Below are positions 45,689 through 53,311 of a stretch of DNA of 64,000 nt, in pieces (within the stretch, counting starts at the first letter, position 1; the number at the start of each line of letters is the position of its first letter). The DNA lies in the IMG/VR virus record IMGVR_UViG_3300030419_007641, positions 86,992-150,991 of that record. One strand, 5' to 3'. Source of the DNA: a virus. The notes below the pieces were generated by a model. The model was not told where the DNA came from. It did not search any database and was given only the letters and a program-made list of their open reading frames with translations. The translations under genes were made by a program, and so were the position numbers.

Positions 45689-46083
45689 TAATATTGCTCC
45701 ATTTTGTTCATATCTATAACGTTTTTAATCTCCCAATGCATGTTGCTAAGAATCTTTTCCACCTTTTCCAAATATTCTATAATAGTATCTTGCTCTTTTA
45801 TACTATTATTAAGCTTAACTACAGATTCATACCGCTCGGCAGCAGATTCTGCAGATGTTTGATTAATGCGAACAGGGGAATCTTCAATTACCTTCTTAAC
45901 TAGATCCTTTTTAAGCTTTCGCTTTTCAGTAATAAGATCGTTTCTTTTAATTTTGGCCTCTACTAGTCTCCCTACCCAAAAATGCTTACGAGCCGGGAGT
46001 CTTTGCTGTTGTTGTTTAAGGTTTAAATCATTGAGTACTAGATCTTCTCCGATCTCTTCCATGTACTTTTTTAGCAATTTCAC
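45688..46083 (-). CDS. uvsY: Recombination mediator UvsY-like protein
   Basis: A 131-residue helical protein with central basic segments and a C-terminal region (IKEQDTIIEYLEKVEKIL...HWEIKNVIDMNKMEQ) that matches the UvsY pattern. It loads UvsX onto gp32-coated single-stranded DNA. The position next to uvsW agrees with T4. I keep the GTG start at 46083: its length before EDLVLND matches T4 UvsY, and TATAAT lies 6 bases upstream of it. Confidence 0.75.
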   Translation of the reverse strand: MKLLKKYMEEIGEDLVLNDLNLKQQQQRLPARKHFWVGRLVEAKIKRNDLITEKRKLKKDLVKKVIEDSPVRINQTSAESAAERYESVVKLNNSIKEQDTIIEYLEKVEKILSNMHWEIKNVIDMNKMEQY

Positions 46084-46089
46084 AATATT

Positions 46090-46099
46090 ATTATAAATA
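46090..46099. promoter_or_regulatory. Overlapping divergent promoters: TATAAT (minus) and TATAAATA (plus)
   Basis: On the minus strand TATAAT (46090-46095) lies 6 bases before uvsY. On the plus strand TATAAATA (46092-46099) lies 8 bases before the gene at 46108. The two share four bases inside a near-palindrome at 46082-46106, so early and late polymerase forms would compete for the same DNA. Confidence 0.55.
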
Positions 46100-46107
46100 T
46101 TATTGTA

Positions 46108-46500
46108 ATGGAATCAAGAGGCAGATTTGAACAGTTATTCTTTAAAGTGTTAAAAGAGAACAATACCGCGGGGGCAGGTGGGTCTTTAGGTGAACCTGAC
46201 GTACCGTATGCTAATGATGATGCGAGAATACCTAAATTATTAGGACAAGGTAAGGTTCAAACACGTAAAGGATCCACTGGTGGTAAAAAGAATAAAAAGA
46301 AAAAAACTGATGGTTTAGATGAGGTGTATCTAACAGGGAAAGAAAATGAAGAAGGTGTCCCCGAGGAAGATGCTGAAAAAAAGAAAGCTGATAGATGTAA
46401 GCGTAAAGCAGACTCCGTTTATGGTAAAAAGACGTCTGCTTATAAGTCTGGTGCTATTGTAAGGTGTAGGCAAGGTAAAATCTGGAAGAAAAAGAAGTGA
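46108..46500 (+). CDS. Basic, probable internal head protein (130 aa)
   Basis: The leader ends in FFKVLKE (Leu15-Lys16-Glu17), identical to that of the protein at 22968 and fitting the prohead protease rule. Then come a Lys-rich linker, an acidic stretch, and a C-terminal segment (CKRKADSVYGKKTSAYKSGAIVRCRQGKIWKKK, about residues 98-130) with two Cys, resembling short basic domains of marine phage proteins. It probably binds DNA in the head. It is the first gene of the plus-strand late group. Confidence 0.6.
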   Translation: MESRGRFEQLFFKVLKENNTAGAGGSLGEPDVPYANDDARIPKLLGQGKVQTRKGSTGGKKNKKKKTDGLDEVYLTGKENEEGVPEEDAEKKKADRCKRKADSVYGKKTSAYKSGAIVRCRQGKIWKKKK

Positions 46501-46502
46501 GC

Positions 46503-46928
46503 ATGTCCCAAAGAGAAGTTCTTGAAGCTAGTGATTCGTTACGTCAGTGGTTTGATAGAGGTGGTACCGATCCTAAGACTGGTAAGAAGTTTAAAGGGTG
46601 GATAAATTGCAAGACAGGGGGCCCTTGTGGTCGTAAATCTAAAAAATCTGGTGGTAGTTACCCGGCTTGTCGACCGACTAAAGCAGCTTGCAAGAGTATT
46701 AAGGGTAAGATGTATAAGAAGAAGGGACCGAAGCGGGTTGACTGGAAGAAAAAAAAGAAAAAGAGCGAAAACGCTGAAGATGTACACAAGCCTGTTAAGC
46801 CTGGTATCTTAAAAAAGAGATTAGGTAAGTTATCTTGCAGTAAAGTGAGGGGCGCAAAGGGTAAGTTAAAGGATAAAGGCACTCATTACGCAAAAGCACT
46901 ACAGCGCTATTTAAATTATCACTGTTAA
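46503..46928 (+). CDS. Lys/Cys-rich basic protein, DUF5872-like (141 aa)
   Basis: The segment LRQWFDRGG...WINCKTGGPCGRKSKKSGGSYPACRP (about residues 13-58) resembles the DUF5872 pattern in phage proteins. A second Cys-containing basic segment ends in HYAKALQRYLNYHC. It is very rich in Lys and Cys and may bind DNA or zinc. I prefer the ATG at 46503 to the GTG at 46497, which overlaps the previous stop. No protease-type leader is seen. Confidence 0.55.
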   Translation: MSQREVLEASDSLRQWFDRGGTDPKTGKKFKGWINCKTGGPCGRKSKKSGGSYPACRPTKAACKSIKGKMYKKKGPKRVDWKKKKKKSENAEDVHKPVKPGILKKRLGKLSCSKVRGAKGKLKDKGTHYAKALQRYLNYHC

Positions 46929-46936
46929 CATAAATA
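46929..46936 (+). promoter_or_regulatory. Late promoter box CATAAATA
   Basis: Starts directly after the stop of the upstream gene and lies 5 bases before the ATG at 46942. Confidence 0.55.
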
Positions 46937-46941
46937 TTGTT

Positions 46942-47406
46942 ATGCAATTCGACGAATTAGTACAACGGCTTTTAAAAGAAAATTGGAAAAAGGGTACATC
47001 AAAAGCTCCGAAGGGTGATTCATATGATATGGCTAGAGGAGGCGCGCCTAGTCGAGTAGATGCAGCTAGTGACGGTAGCGGTGGTAGATATAGACGTACA
47101 CGCCCGCCAAGCGCACCGTCAAAGAAGACTCATGGGGAGATGGAAGAGATTCCTGCTGAAGATGCTGAAAAAGTCGATAAAGATCGCATGAAATGTAACA
47201 GTCCTCGTCGTACTTCAGGTGGTTCTAAGAAGTTTGTTGTTAAGGCTTGTAAAGACGGTAAAGAAAAGATTGTTCGCTTCGGTGATCCAAACATGAGAAT
47301 CAAGAAGAGTAATCCTAAGCGTCGTAAGTCTTTCCGCGCTCGTCATAAGTGTGATCAAAAGAAGGATAAGTTCTCTGCTGGTTATTGGTCTTGTAAGAAG
47401 TGGTAG
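46942..47406 (+). CDS. Basic, probable internal head protein (154 aa)
   Basis: The leader MQFDELVQRLLKE ends in Leu11-Lys12-Glu13. The C-terminal 50 residues (IVRFGDPNMRIKKSNPKRRKSF, RARHKCDQKK, YWSCKKW) match a recurring domain in marine phage proteins. The middle is Arg/Ser/Pro-rich. I infer a DNA-binding protein of the capsid interior. A late promoter precedes it. Confidence 0.6.
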   Translation: MQFDELVQRLLKENWKKGTSKAPKGDSYDMARGGAPSRVDAASDGSGGRYRRTRPPSAPSKKTHGEMEEIPAEDAEKVDKDRMKCNSPRRTSGGSKKFVVKACKDGKEKIVRFGDPNMRIKKSNPKRRKSFRARHKCDQKKDKFSAGYWSCKKW

Positions 47407-47801
47407 ATTTAGGTCATTGGAAGGGAGTCCTCGAAGAGAGCGTAGACTTACCTTACGGATTCATTTATAAGATAACAAATCTTACTAATGACAAGAAGTA
47501 TATCGGTAAAAAGCAGTGCCAGACTGTTAAAAAACGACCACCATTAAAGGGTCGAAAGAATAAGCGACACGAAACCGTAGAAACTGACTGGAAAACCTAC
47601 ACTTCTTCTTCAAACGAACTCAATGAACATATAAGAGTACACGGAAAAAATAATTTTAAGTTTGAAATCTTGAGATGGTGTGATTCAAAATGGGAGTTGA
47701 GTTATTATGAAGCTAAGCTACAATTTGAAGAAGAAGTATTGTTAAAAGATGACTACTATAATGGAATCATCAACCTTAGAATCGGTAAACGACGAAACTA
47801 G
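47400..47801 (+). CDS. GIY-YIG family endonuclease-like protein
   Basis: A 133-residue protein with the GIY-YIG signature as GFIYKITN (Gly20-Phe-Ile-Tyr23) and KKYIGKK (Tyr34-Ile-Gly36). An Arg/Lys-rich loop and a Glu-containing helix (YYEAKLQFEEEVL) follow. Members cut or nick DNA; many in T4-like phages are homing enzymes, others are packaging- or repair-linked. The start is a GTG overlapping the previous gene, because no ATG precedes the motif. Confidence 0.7.
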   Translation: MVDLGHWKGVLEESVDLPYGFIYKITNLTNDKKYIGKKQCQTVKKRPPLKGRKNKRHETVETDWKTYTSSSNELNEHIRVHGKNNFKFEILRWCDSKWELSYYEAKLQFEEEVLLKDDYYNGIINLRIGKRRN

Positions 47802-48261
47802 TCATATATATGTGCCGAATATTCACAAAACTATCATTAATCTTAATTATTTCTTAGCTAAATCTTTCAAAGAGTATAATTATCATCTTGTCGAAAATGA
47901 TTTAAAGTTAAAACGCCATGATAAAAATAAGCTTGGTATACATTTTATCTTAAAACAAGTAATTGAGGCAGTTAATACTGATAAAGAGCATAAAAAGCTG
48001 TTTTATTATAGAATGGATAAAAAATATCTGGAATATCAGCTTGTAAAGCGCATCTTTAACGTGTTACCAAGTATAATTAAGTATGGAAAAGTAGCATTTA
48101 GACAGTTTATTAAGGAACAAGACTATGAAGTATGGAAAAGTCCTTCTACTGCTAAGTTATCCTTCCAAAACTTCCGAAATTTTCTTAAGAGGTATGATTT
48201 AAAGCATTTAGAAAAAGAGTTTCTTGCAGATGTAAATATAAAACTTTCATTACTTCCATAA
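47761..48261 (+). CDS. Hypothetical helical protein (166 aa)
   Basis: Not recognised. Mostly helical, Lys-rich sequence (LNYFLAKSFKEYNYHL, KLGIHFILKQVIEAVN, YLEYQLVKRIFNVLP). It overlaps the end of the GIY-YIG gene. An in-frame ATG at 47749 would add four residues. It has no protease-type leader, unlike several neighbours. Confidence 0.5.
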   Translation: MESSTLESVNDETSHIYVPNIHKTIINLNYFLAKSFKEYNYHLVENDLKLKRHDKNKLGIHFILKQVIEAVNTDKEHKKLFYYRMDKKYLEYQLVKRIFNVLPSIIKYGKVAFRQFIKEQDYEVWKSPSTAKLSFQNFRNFLKRYDLKHLEKEFLADVNIKLSLLP

Positions 48262-48264
48262 ATA
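48257..48264 (+). promoter_or_regulatory. Late promoter box CATAAATA
   Basis: Overlaps the stop of the upstream gene and lies 5 bases before the ATG at 48270. Confidence 0.55.
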
Positions 48265-48269
48265 TATAC

Positions 48270-48725
48270 ATGAGTAAGTTTCTTGAATTGGTAGAAGAAA
48301 ACAATCCCGAAAAAGATATTGACGCCCTTACAGATGCTAAAAGATCTTTACAGCGACTTTTATTAAAGAGTAAAATTGAAGCACACGGAAAGGCTTTTGA
48401 AGATATAATACGTGTAAGGCTAGATGACGGTCGAGTTGTTGAGCTAGAGGTTAAAGATGTTCAACACCCAGTTGAAGATCAGGAAGTGACAATAGATAAA
48501 GGAAATACTGAATTTAATGTAGATGATGCTGTTGAGGGTCTTGGAGCTAAGGCAGCAACGGGACTAAAGGGGTTTGGCGCCAAAATACTTGGTACTGCAG
48601 CGCAAAACGCAAAGGCTGCTGTAGAGGAGCGTGAAAAGTTGGGTAAAGATGCCACAGGATTATATAAAGCTAAAAATAGACAGTTTAAGAAAGCTATACA
48701 GGACGAAAAAAAGGGTGGATATTAA
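48270..48725 (+). CDS. Probable internal head protein (151 aa)
   Basis: The short leader MSKFLELVEENN contains Leu7-Val-Glu9, fitting the prohead protease rule. A helical region, a small beta hairpin (IIRVRLDDGRVVELEVKD) and an Ala/Lys-rich C-terminal helix follow. The function is unknown. It begins a run of closely spaced genes to 52846. Confidence 0.5.
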   Translation: MSKFLELVEENNPEKDIDALTDAKRSLQRLLLKSKIEAHGKAFEDIIRVRLDDGRVVELEVKDVQHPVEDQEVTIDKGNTEFNVDDAVEGLGAKAATGLKGFGAKILGTAAQNAKAAVEEREKLGKDATGLYKAKNRQFKKAIQDEKKGGY

Positions 48726-48729
48726 CAGT

Positions 48730-49305
48730 ATGAAGACCTTAAGATTAATAGAGCGTTACATGAGACTGCTCGAGCAAGATGATGCTGAAGTAGAAAAAGT
48801 TGATGTTGTAGAAACTGAGCCAGAGCCAGTTGATCCAGGTCAGCAGGCAATTGCTGAGTTGATAGCTGCTGCGTTTGCGTATCCTCCGACAAATGATGAT
48901 TCGGCTACAATTGAAGAGATAGAGGAATTAATAGTGGGTACACATAATCAAGCGCCGAATACATCAGATACAAATCCAAGAGAATTAATTATTAGTATAA
49001 TAGGCAAATTACCGGAAAAATTACAAAAAATATATACTGTAGGCCCTGCAGAAGGAGCAAACCCTTATATTACACCTGAGTCGGAGATACCGTTATCCCA
49101 ATTATTAGCTAATGCATTTAAATACAGGCCAACTACACATGAAGGTCTTATAGCTACAGCTGTTGTTAACCAGTATCTCGGACCTGGTATTGAGGATGAG
49201 GATCGAGATCCTCAAAAAGTTATCGAGACAATACAAAGACTTCTAGAATTTACAGACGAGCCTCTGGAAGATGAACTCCTAGCTATGAATTTAGACGAAA
49301 AATAA
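48730..49305 (+). CDS. Probable internal head protein, acidic (191 aa)
   Basis: I start it at the ATG 48730, just after the previous stop. The leader MKTLRLIERYMRLLEQDD ends in Leu13-Leu14-Glu15. The rest is acidic and shows two similar segments (AELIAAAFAYPPTNDD near 40-55 and SQLLANAFKYRPTTHE near 128-143), an internal repeat. No enzymatic motif is seen. Four bases separate it from the nuclease-like gene downstream. Confidence 0.5.
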   Translation: MKTLRLIERYMRLLEQDDAEVEKVDVVETEPEPVDPGQQAIAELIAAAFAYPPTNDDSATIEEIEELIVGTHNQAPNTSDTNPRELIISIIGKLPEKLQKIYTVGPAEGANPYITPESEIPLSQLLANAFKYRPTTHEGLIATAVVNQYLGPGIEDEDRDPQKVIETIQRLLEFTDEPLEDELLAMNLDEK

Positions 49306-49309
49306 TATT

Positions 49310-50656
49310 ATGGACTGGTCATTAGAAAAGATATATAGCCAACAAGTACGTGGTAATATTCCACCGCGTAGACATCTCCATGTGTTGAGTGAGCAAGACG
49401 GGGACGAAAATACTCCGCAAGAGCAGAGGCAAGTAGAGCATACTGTCGATAAGATAAAGGATTTAATTGATGATATCGATATAGATCAGAGCGACCCTGA
49501 TCAAATGAAAAAGCTTTTTAATATTATTTCTGGGTTTGAAGGTTATAGGCCCATTAAACGTACATTAGAGGGTAAGGGGTTTAATCCTAAAGTATTAAAG
49601 AAATATTCTAATGAAATACTATCTTTAATAGTAGATTTACCTAGAGAGGAAAAACAACAATTTTTTGAATTTTTAGAAAGAGGGAGTGATGTTCAGTTCC
49701 CGGAAGCTGAAGATGGTAATTTATATGATTTATTAACTGATGTGGCAGGGGTATCACGTGGTGTTGCTGAAGAGATTATGAAACACACCGGACAAGATGC
49801 TGCTAAGCGGGGTGTTGGAATGGGTGAGTTGGCATTAGCTTTATTATTTTCGAATATAGATTCTGCTGGCGGAGTTAAGAGTAAAGAAGTCGCTGCAGCG
49901 GAAGGTGAAAGAGTTAATTATAGCGCTTCAACTATGAGGACGGGATCTAAAAATTATGATCAACGCGCGGTCGATGCATGGAAGCAAAGTAAAGCGAGAC
50001 TAGAAGCAGCAAAAAAATTAGGTATAAAGGGTGATCTTGAATTAAATGGAAAAGAATTTGAAATTAAAGGAGAAAATGCATCTCTCGGACCAACATCTGA
50101 TGCTATACAGCCGGCAAAAACCAAACCAGCTGCTTTACAGTTCTTAACAGATAGAATGGGTATAACTGTCACAGGTAACGGTTATGAGGTTGGTGGAAAG
50201 CCTGCTGGTAGTCAATTAGGTCATTTTCCAATAGCAGTATCTGAAGCTTATAAGTTAGCTTCAAATGAAGGAAAGGCTCGAGAGTTTGAACAGTCTTTTA
50301 AAGACTATTTAAAACAATTTGGCAAGTTTGATGATGATGTATTGAATAGTAGTGTATATAATACAATCAATTTATCTAATCCAGGTACTATTCAGAGAGG
50401 TATTGCTGTTTTAAATTTATATAGATACACTAAAGAAGAGGGATTTCCATATTTTATGGCTCATGATGTGGGAGCCGGGGGTGCAGGTACAGGTAACTAT
50501 GTATTTGCTGCTGGTGAAACTCCGGAAGAAATAGCTCGTAAAATATATAATAACAGAAAAGTAAAATTCGAAAAAGTAGCCTATAACGGATTGAGACCGA
50601 GAATCGGATTTTTACCTACATTTGTTGAGGATAATGAAATTGTTGAAAAGTTATGA
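49310..50656 (+). CDS. PD-(D/E)XK nuclease-like protein with head-targeting leader (448 aa)
   Basis: The N-terminus carries Leu26-Ser27-Glu28-Gln, a possible protease site. A nuclease-like core follows: GMGELALALLF (Glu173), then GDLELNGKEFEIKG (241-254) with Asp242 and Glu251-x-Lys253 spaced as in PD-(D/E)XK enzymes. Its stop overlaps the start of the ligase-like gene (ATGA), so the two are translationally coupled. I infer a DNA-cutting enzyme that may be carried in the head. Alternatives are a structural protein with a degenerate fold, or a packaging-related nuclease. Confidence 0.55.
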   Translation: MDWSLEKIYSQQVRGNIPPRRHLHVLSEQDGDENTPQEQRQVEHTVDKIKDLIDDIDIDQSDPDQMKKLFNIISGFEGYRPIKRTLEGKGFNPKVLKKYSNEILSLIVDLPREEKQQFFEFLERGSDVQFPEAEDGNLYDLLTDVAGVSRGVAEEIMKHTGQDAAKRGVGMGELALALLFSNIDSAGGVKSKEVAAAEGERVNYSASTMRTGSKNYDQRAVDAWKQSKARLEAAKKLGIKGDLELNGKEFEIKGENASLGPTSDAIQPAKTKPAALQFLTDRMGITVTGNGYEVGGKPAGSQLGHFPIAVSEAYKLASNEGKAREFEQSFKDYLKQFGKFDDDVLNSSVYNTINLSNPGTIQRGIAVLNLYRYTKEEGFPYFMAHDVGAGGAGTGNYVFAAGETPEEIARKIYNNRKVKFEKVAYNGLRPRIGFLPTFVEDNEIVEKL

Positions 50657-51861
50657 AGAGCTTTAAACTATATTTCGAACATTACTTAGAGCTTCTAGAA
50701 GAAGGTAAGGCTAATACGCACCTTACACACTTAGAGGAACTGATTCTTACAAGAGGTAAGGGTGGTTACGACCAGGCTAAGGGCTTTTTAACCAATTTAC
50801 TTGGTCATTTACAAGGAAAGAGCAAGAGAAAGATCGGTACTACGGTAAAATGGGATGGGGCCCCTGCTATTTTTGTTGGAAAACACCCCGATAACGGTAA
50901 ATTCTTTGTTGGTACCAAGTCTATCTTTAATAAAGAGCCTAAAATTAACTATACTGAACAAGATATAGAGGTTAATCACGGACATGCACCTGGTTTAGCG
51001 GACAAGCTTAAAAAAGCTTTAAAAAATTTACGTAAGCTAGGTATTAAGAACATAATGCAGGGTGATTTTATGTTTGATTCATCTTCGGTTAAGAAAGAGA
51101 ACATAGACGACGAGGAACATTATACATTTCAGCCTAATACGATCAAATATGCTGTAGAAGCTGACTCGGATCTTGGAAGACAAATAGCTAACTCTGTATT
51201 TGGTATCATATTTCATACAGAATATGATGGTTTAGATAGCCCCGCATCATTTGGTGCTAAAGTTAACCGATTAAACAAGGTTCCAGGTGTTTGGTTTGAC
51301 GATGCTTACTTTAAAGATGATACTGGTGTTGTAAATTTAACAGATGACGAGGGAAAGCAGGTTAAAGACTTAATAAAAACTGCTGATTCCATTAAAATAG
51401 ATTACAAGGACTTACCTTCTGATCTTCTCAACCCTTATATTAATACGGAGATTCGAGAAGGTAAGTTCTTAAACGATCCAGAAGAGTCTTATAGGAACTT
51501 TATTGAGTGGTATAACACTCGCATCAATAAAGAGATAGATAAGAGAAAATCTGTAGCTGGAAAGCAAAGATTAGAAGAAACTCTTAAGCAGAAGACGGCG
51601 CAGTTTGAAGCTCAGAAGGATGACATAGTTAATTTGTTTAAGGTTAGTAGCTTATTGTCACAAGCTAAGCAGATCTTTATTAACAAGTATAATAATGCTG
51701 TATATAACACTAAGCACTTCATCGATGAAGGTGAGGGAGTGTTAAGAGTAACTGCTCCTGAGGGATATGTTGCAGTTGATAGGGATGGTAATGCTGTTAA
51801 ACTGGTTAACAGATTAGATTTTAGTTCAGCTAACTTTCAAAAAGATAAACCCGGGTCATGA
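50653..51861 (+). CDS. Ligase-like nucleotidyltransferase (KxDG family) with head-targeting leader (402 aa)
   Basis: The leader MKSFKLYFEHYLELLEEG has Leu-x-Glu sites. The core has motif I Lys66-Trp-Asp-Gly69 (VKWDGAPAIF), a GTKSIF segment (87-92), QGDFMF near 136 (motif III-like), SVFGIIFHTEYDG near 181 (motif IIIa-like), and a C-terminal PEGYVAV...VKLVN pattern like motifs IV/V. These are marks of the DNA/RNA ligase and capping superfamily; the overall type resembles phage proteins with DUF6267. It should form a lysine-nucleotide adduct. It is coupled by ATGA overlaps to the nuclease-like gene before and the TxGH gene after. Confidence 0.6.
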   Translation: MKSFKLYFEHYLELLEEGKANTHLTHLEELILTRGKGGYDQAKGFLTNLLGHLQGKSKRKIGTTVKWDGAPAIFVGKHPDNGKFFVGTKSIFNKEPKINYTEQDIEVNHGHAPGLADKLKKALKNLRKLGIKNIMQGDFMFDSSSVKKENIDDEEHYTFQPNTIKYAVEADSDLGRQIANSVFGIIFHTEYDGLDSPASFGAKVNRLNKVPGVWFDDAYFKDDTGVVNLTDDEGKQVKDLIKTADSIKIDYKDLPSDLLNPYINTEIREGKFLNDPEESYRNFIEWYNTRINKEIDKRKSVAGKQRLEETLKQKTAQFEAQKDDIVNLFKVSSLLSQAKQIFINKYNNAVYNTKHFIDEGEGVLRVTAPEGYVAVDRDGNAVKLVNRLDFSSANFQKDKPGS

Positions 51862-52430
51862 GAACATTTAGAGAGTATTTTGAAGATATGGAGACAAGAG
51901 TTGAGCGAATCGCTCTTCTCCCCGGTGGCTTTAAACCACCTACAAAGGGTCACTTTAATGCTTTAAGGTATTTGCTTGATGACGCAGATAAGGGTATTGT
52001 TTTTATTGGTGGTAAGGTACGTGACGGTATTACACCTGAACAATCAGAAAAAATATGGAACATATATGCAAAGTATTTTGATAAGCCTGTTAAGGTTGTA
52101 AGTGTACCAAACCCGGTAAAGGCAGTTTATGACTTTGCTGATGAGCATTTAGACACTACATTGAAGGTTGGTGCTGGCGGCCCTCGTGAAAATGAAGACG
52201 GTACAGTTGACGAAGGTGACATTAAACGTTACAAGTACTTTGAAGATAATGTTGAAAAATATCCATATGTTAATGTAGTTCAAATACCAAGTCAAGAGAA
52301 AGGCATGCGTGGATCTACAGTTCGAAAAGAGATTGAGAAAGATATTGAGCAGGGCTTGGATTATTTTGTACCAGAAGAGGTTTCTATTGAAGATAAGGAA
52401 TCTATAGAAGAAATATTAACAGGCAATTAA
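51858..52430 (+). CDS. Nucleotidylyltransferase, TxGH family (190 aa)
   Basis: PGGFKPPTKGHF (residues 22-33) holds Thr29-x-Gly31-His32 of the cytidylyl/adenylyltransferase superfamily, and MRGSTVRKE near 150-158 matches the second nucleotide-binding motif (G/S-S-T-x-x-R). Relatives include NMN adenylyltransferase (NadM) and CTP:phosphocholine-type enzymes; the substrate is unknown. The leader MRTFREYFED resembles the T4 internal-protein leader, but the Glu follows Tyr-Phe rather than Leu-x. Its start overlaps the ligase-like stop by four bases. Confidence 0.7.
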   Translation: MRTFREYFEDMETRVERIALLPGGFKPPTKGHFNALRYLLDDADKGIVFIGGKVRDGITPEQSEKIWNIYAKYFDKPVKVVSVPNPVKAVYDFADEHLDTTLKVGAGGPRENEDGTVDEGDIKRYKYFEDNVEKYPYVNVVQIPSQEKGMRGSTVRKEIEKDIEQGLDYFVPEEVSIEDKESIEEILTGN

Positions 52431-52433
52431 ATA
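52427..52433 (+). promoter_or_regulatory. Possible late promoter box TTAAATA
   Basis: Overlaps the stop of the upstream gene and lies 5 bases before the ATG at 52439. Confidence 0.35.
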
Positions 52434-52438
52434 ATAAT

Positions 52439-52846
52439 ATGAGAGATCAGAAGCGTAGAGAACAAGCTTTAATGGAGGAGGCTTATCAACAGGTAAATGA
52501 AAACTGTATGGGGCCTGGTGTAATGGTTACACAAGAGCCGATACAGGCAGTTGATATAGATACAGAAAAATGTGGTGAATATGATCAATCAGAAATTGAT
52601 ATGGCAGGTAGAGACTTACTAAAAGCACAAGAATATGCTGCTAAGTTAAGCGAAATCGTTCAACAACTACCTGGTCTAGATGGATGGGTTGCTTCTAAAA
52701 TTACAAAAGCAGCAGATTATCTCTCTTCTGTGTTTCATTACTTGGATTATGAAGAAAATGAAAAAGAAGTTGCGGTAGATGTACAAGAAATTGAATTACC
52801 GATAGGTCAATTTAACACGGGATACGAAAACGTAGAGGAGACTTGA
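52439..52846 (+). CDS. Conserved marine-phage protein of unknown function (135 aa)
   Basis: The segment AAKLSEIVQQLPGLDGWVASKITKAADYLSSVFHYLDYE (about residues 67-105) follows a pattern widely found in marine phage proteins (W-V-x-x-K-I-T-K-A-x-D-Y). It is mostly helical with an acidic C-terminus. Near the N-terminus ALMEEA (residues 10-15) could be a protease site, but this is weak. No function is known. Confidence 0.6.
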   Translation: MRDQKRREQALMEEAYQQVNENCMGPGVMVTQEPIQAVDIDTEKCGEYDQSEIDMAGRDLLKAQEYAAKLSEIVQQLPGLDGWVASKITKAADYLSSVFHYLDYEENEKEVAVDVQEIELPIGQFNTGYENVEET

Positions 52847-52853
52847 CCTTTCT

Positions 52854-52861
52854 CTTAAATA
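52854..52861 (+). promoter_or_regulatory. Possible late promoter box CTTAAATA
   Basis: Lies 9 bases before the ATG at 52871. Confidence 0.35.
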
Positions 52862-52870
52862 GCAGTTGCT

Positions 52871-53311
52871 ATGAAGAAATTTAAACAGTTTTTTGTTGAA
52901 AAGCAGGTATTAGGCCTCATTGAGTTCTTTGACTTAGATGAGGTAGGTAAGATACCTGCTAAACTTGATTCAGGTAACGGTGCTTACAATGTCATAAACG
53001 GTCAAGACATACAAATTCAAGGAAATAAGGTGTTTTTTAGGACGGAAAACGGTAAAACTCTCTTAAAGGACAAAAAAGGCGACATTGATATTAACTATGG
53101 TGAGGGTAAAATAACGACGAGACCTGTTGTAGAGTTTGATTTTAAAATTGGTAAAAAGGAATTTAAAGGAATTCCATTTAGTATCGCTGATAGATCAACA
53201 AATCTGTATAAAATACTTGTCGGTAAGGACTTTATTGAGAATCATCTTGATGCTCTTATAGATGTCAGCCAAGAAAACATTGCTGACGAGGATTATGAAG
53301 CAGAATACTAA
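52871..53311 (+). CDS. Retropepsin-like / RimK-associated aspartic protease-like protein (146 aa)
   Basis: After the leader MKKFKQFFVEK, the sequence KIPAKLDSGNGAYNVI places Asp33-Ser-Gly where retropepsins have D-T/S-G. The C-terminal part FSIADRSTNLYKILVGKDFI matches the ADRS...VLLGRD pattern of the RimK-associated (ATP-dependent zinc) protease family. Retropepsin-like enzymes act as dimers. A role in processing virion or host proteins is possible; the leader suggests packaging. The gene is convergent with the next gene and overlaps it by four bases. Confidence 0.6.
   Translation: MKKFKQFFVEKQVLGLIEFFDLDEVGKIPAKLDSGNGAYNVINGQDIQIQGNKVFFRTENGKTLLKDKKGDIDINYGEGKITTRPVVEFDFKIGKKEFKGIPFSIADRSTNLYKILVGKDFIENHLDALIDVSQENIADEDYEAEY

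Noticed and set aside
47400-47801. Intron-encoded homing endonuclease
   Set aside because: The GIY-YIG ORF is embedded between intact genes with direct overlaps; no split gene or intron core was seen.
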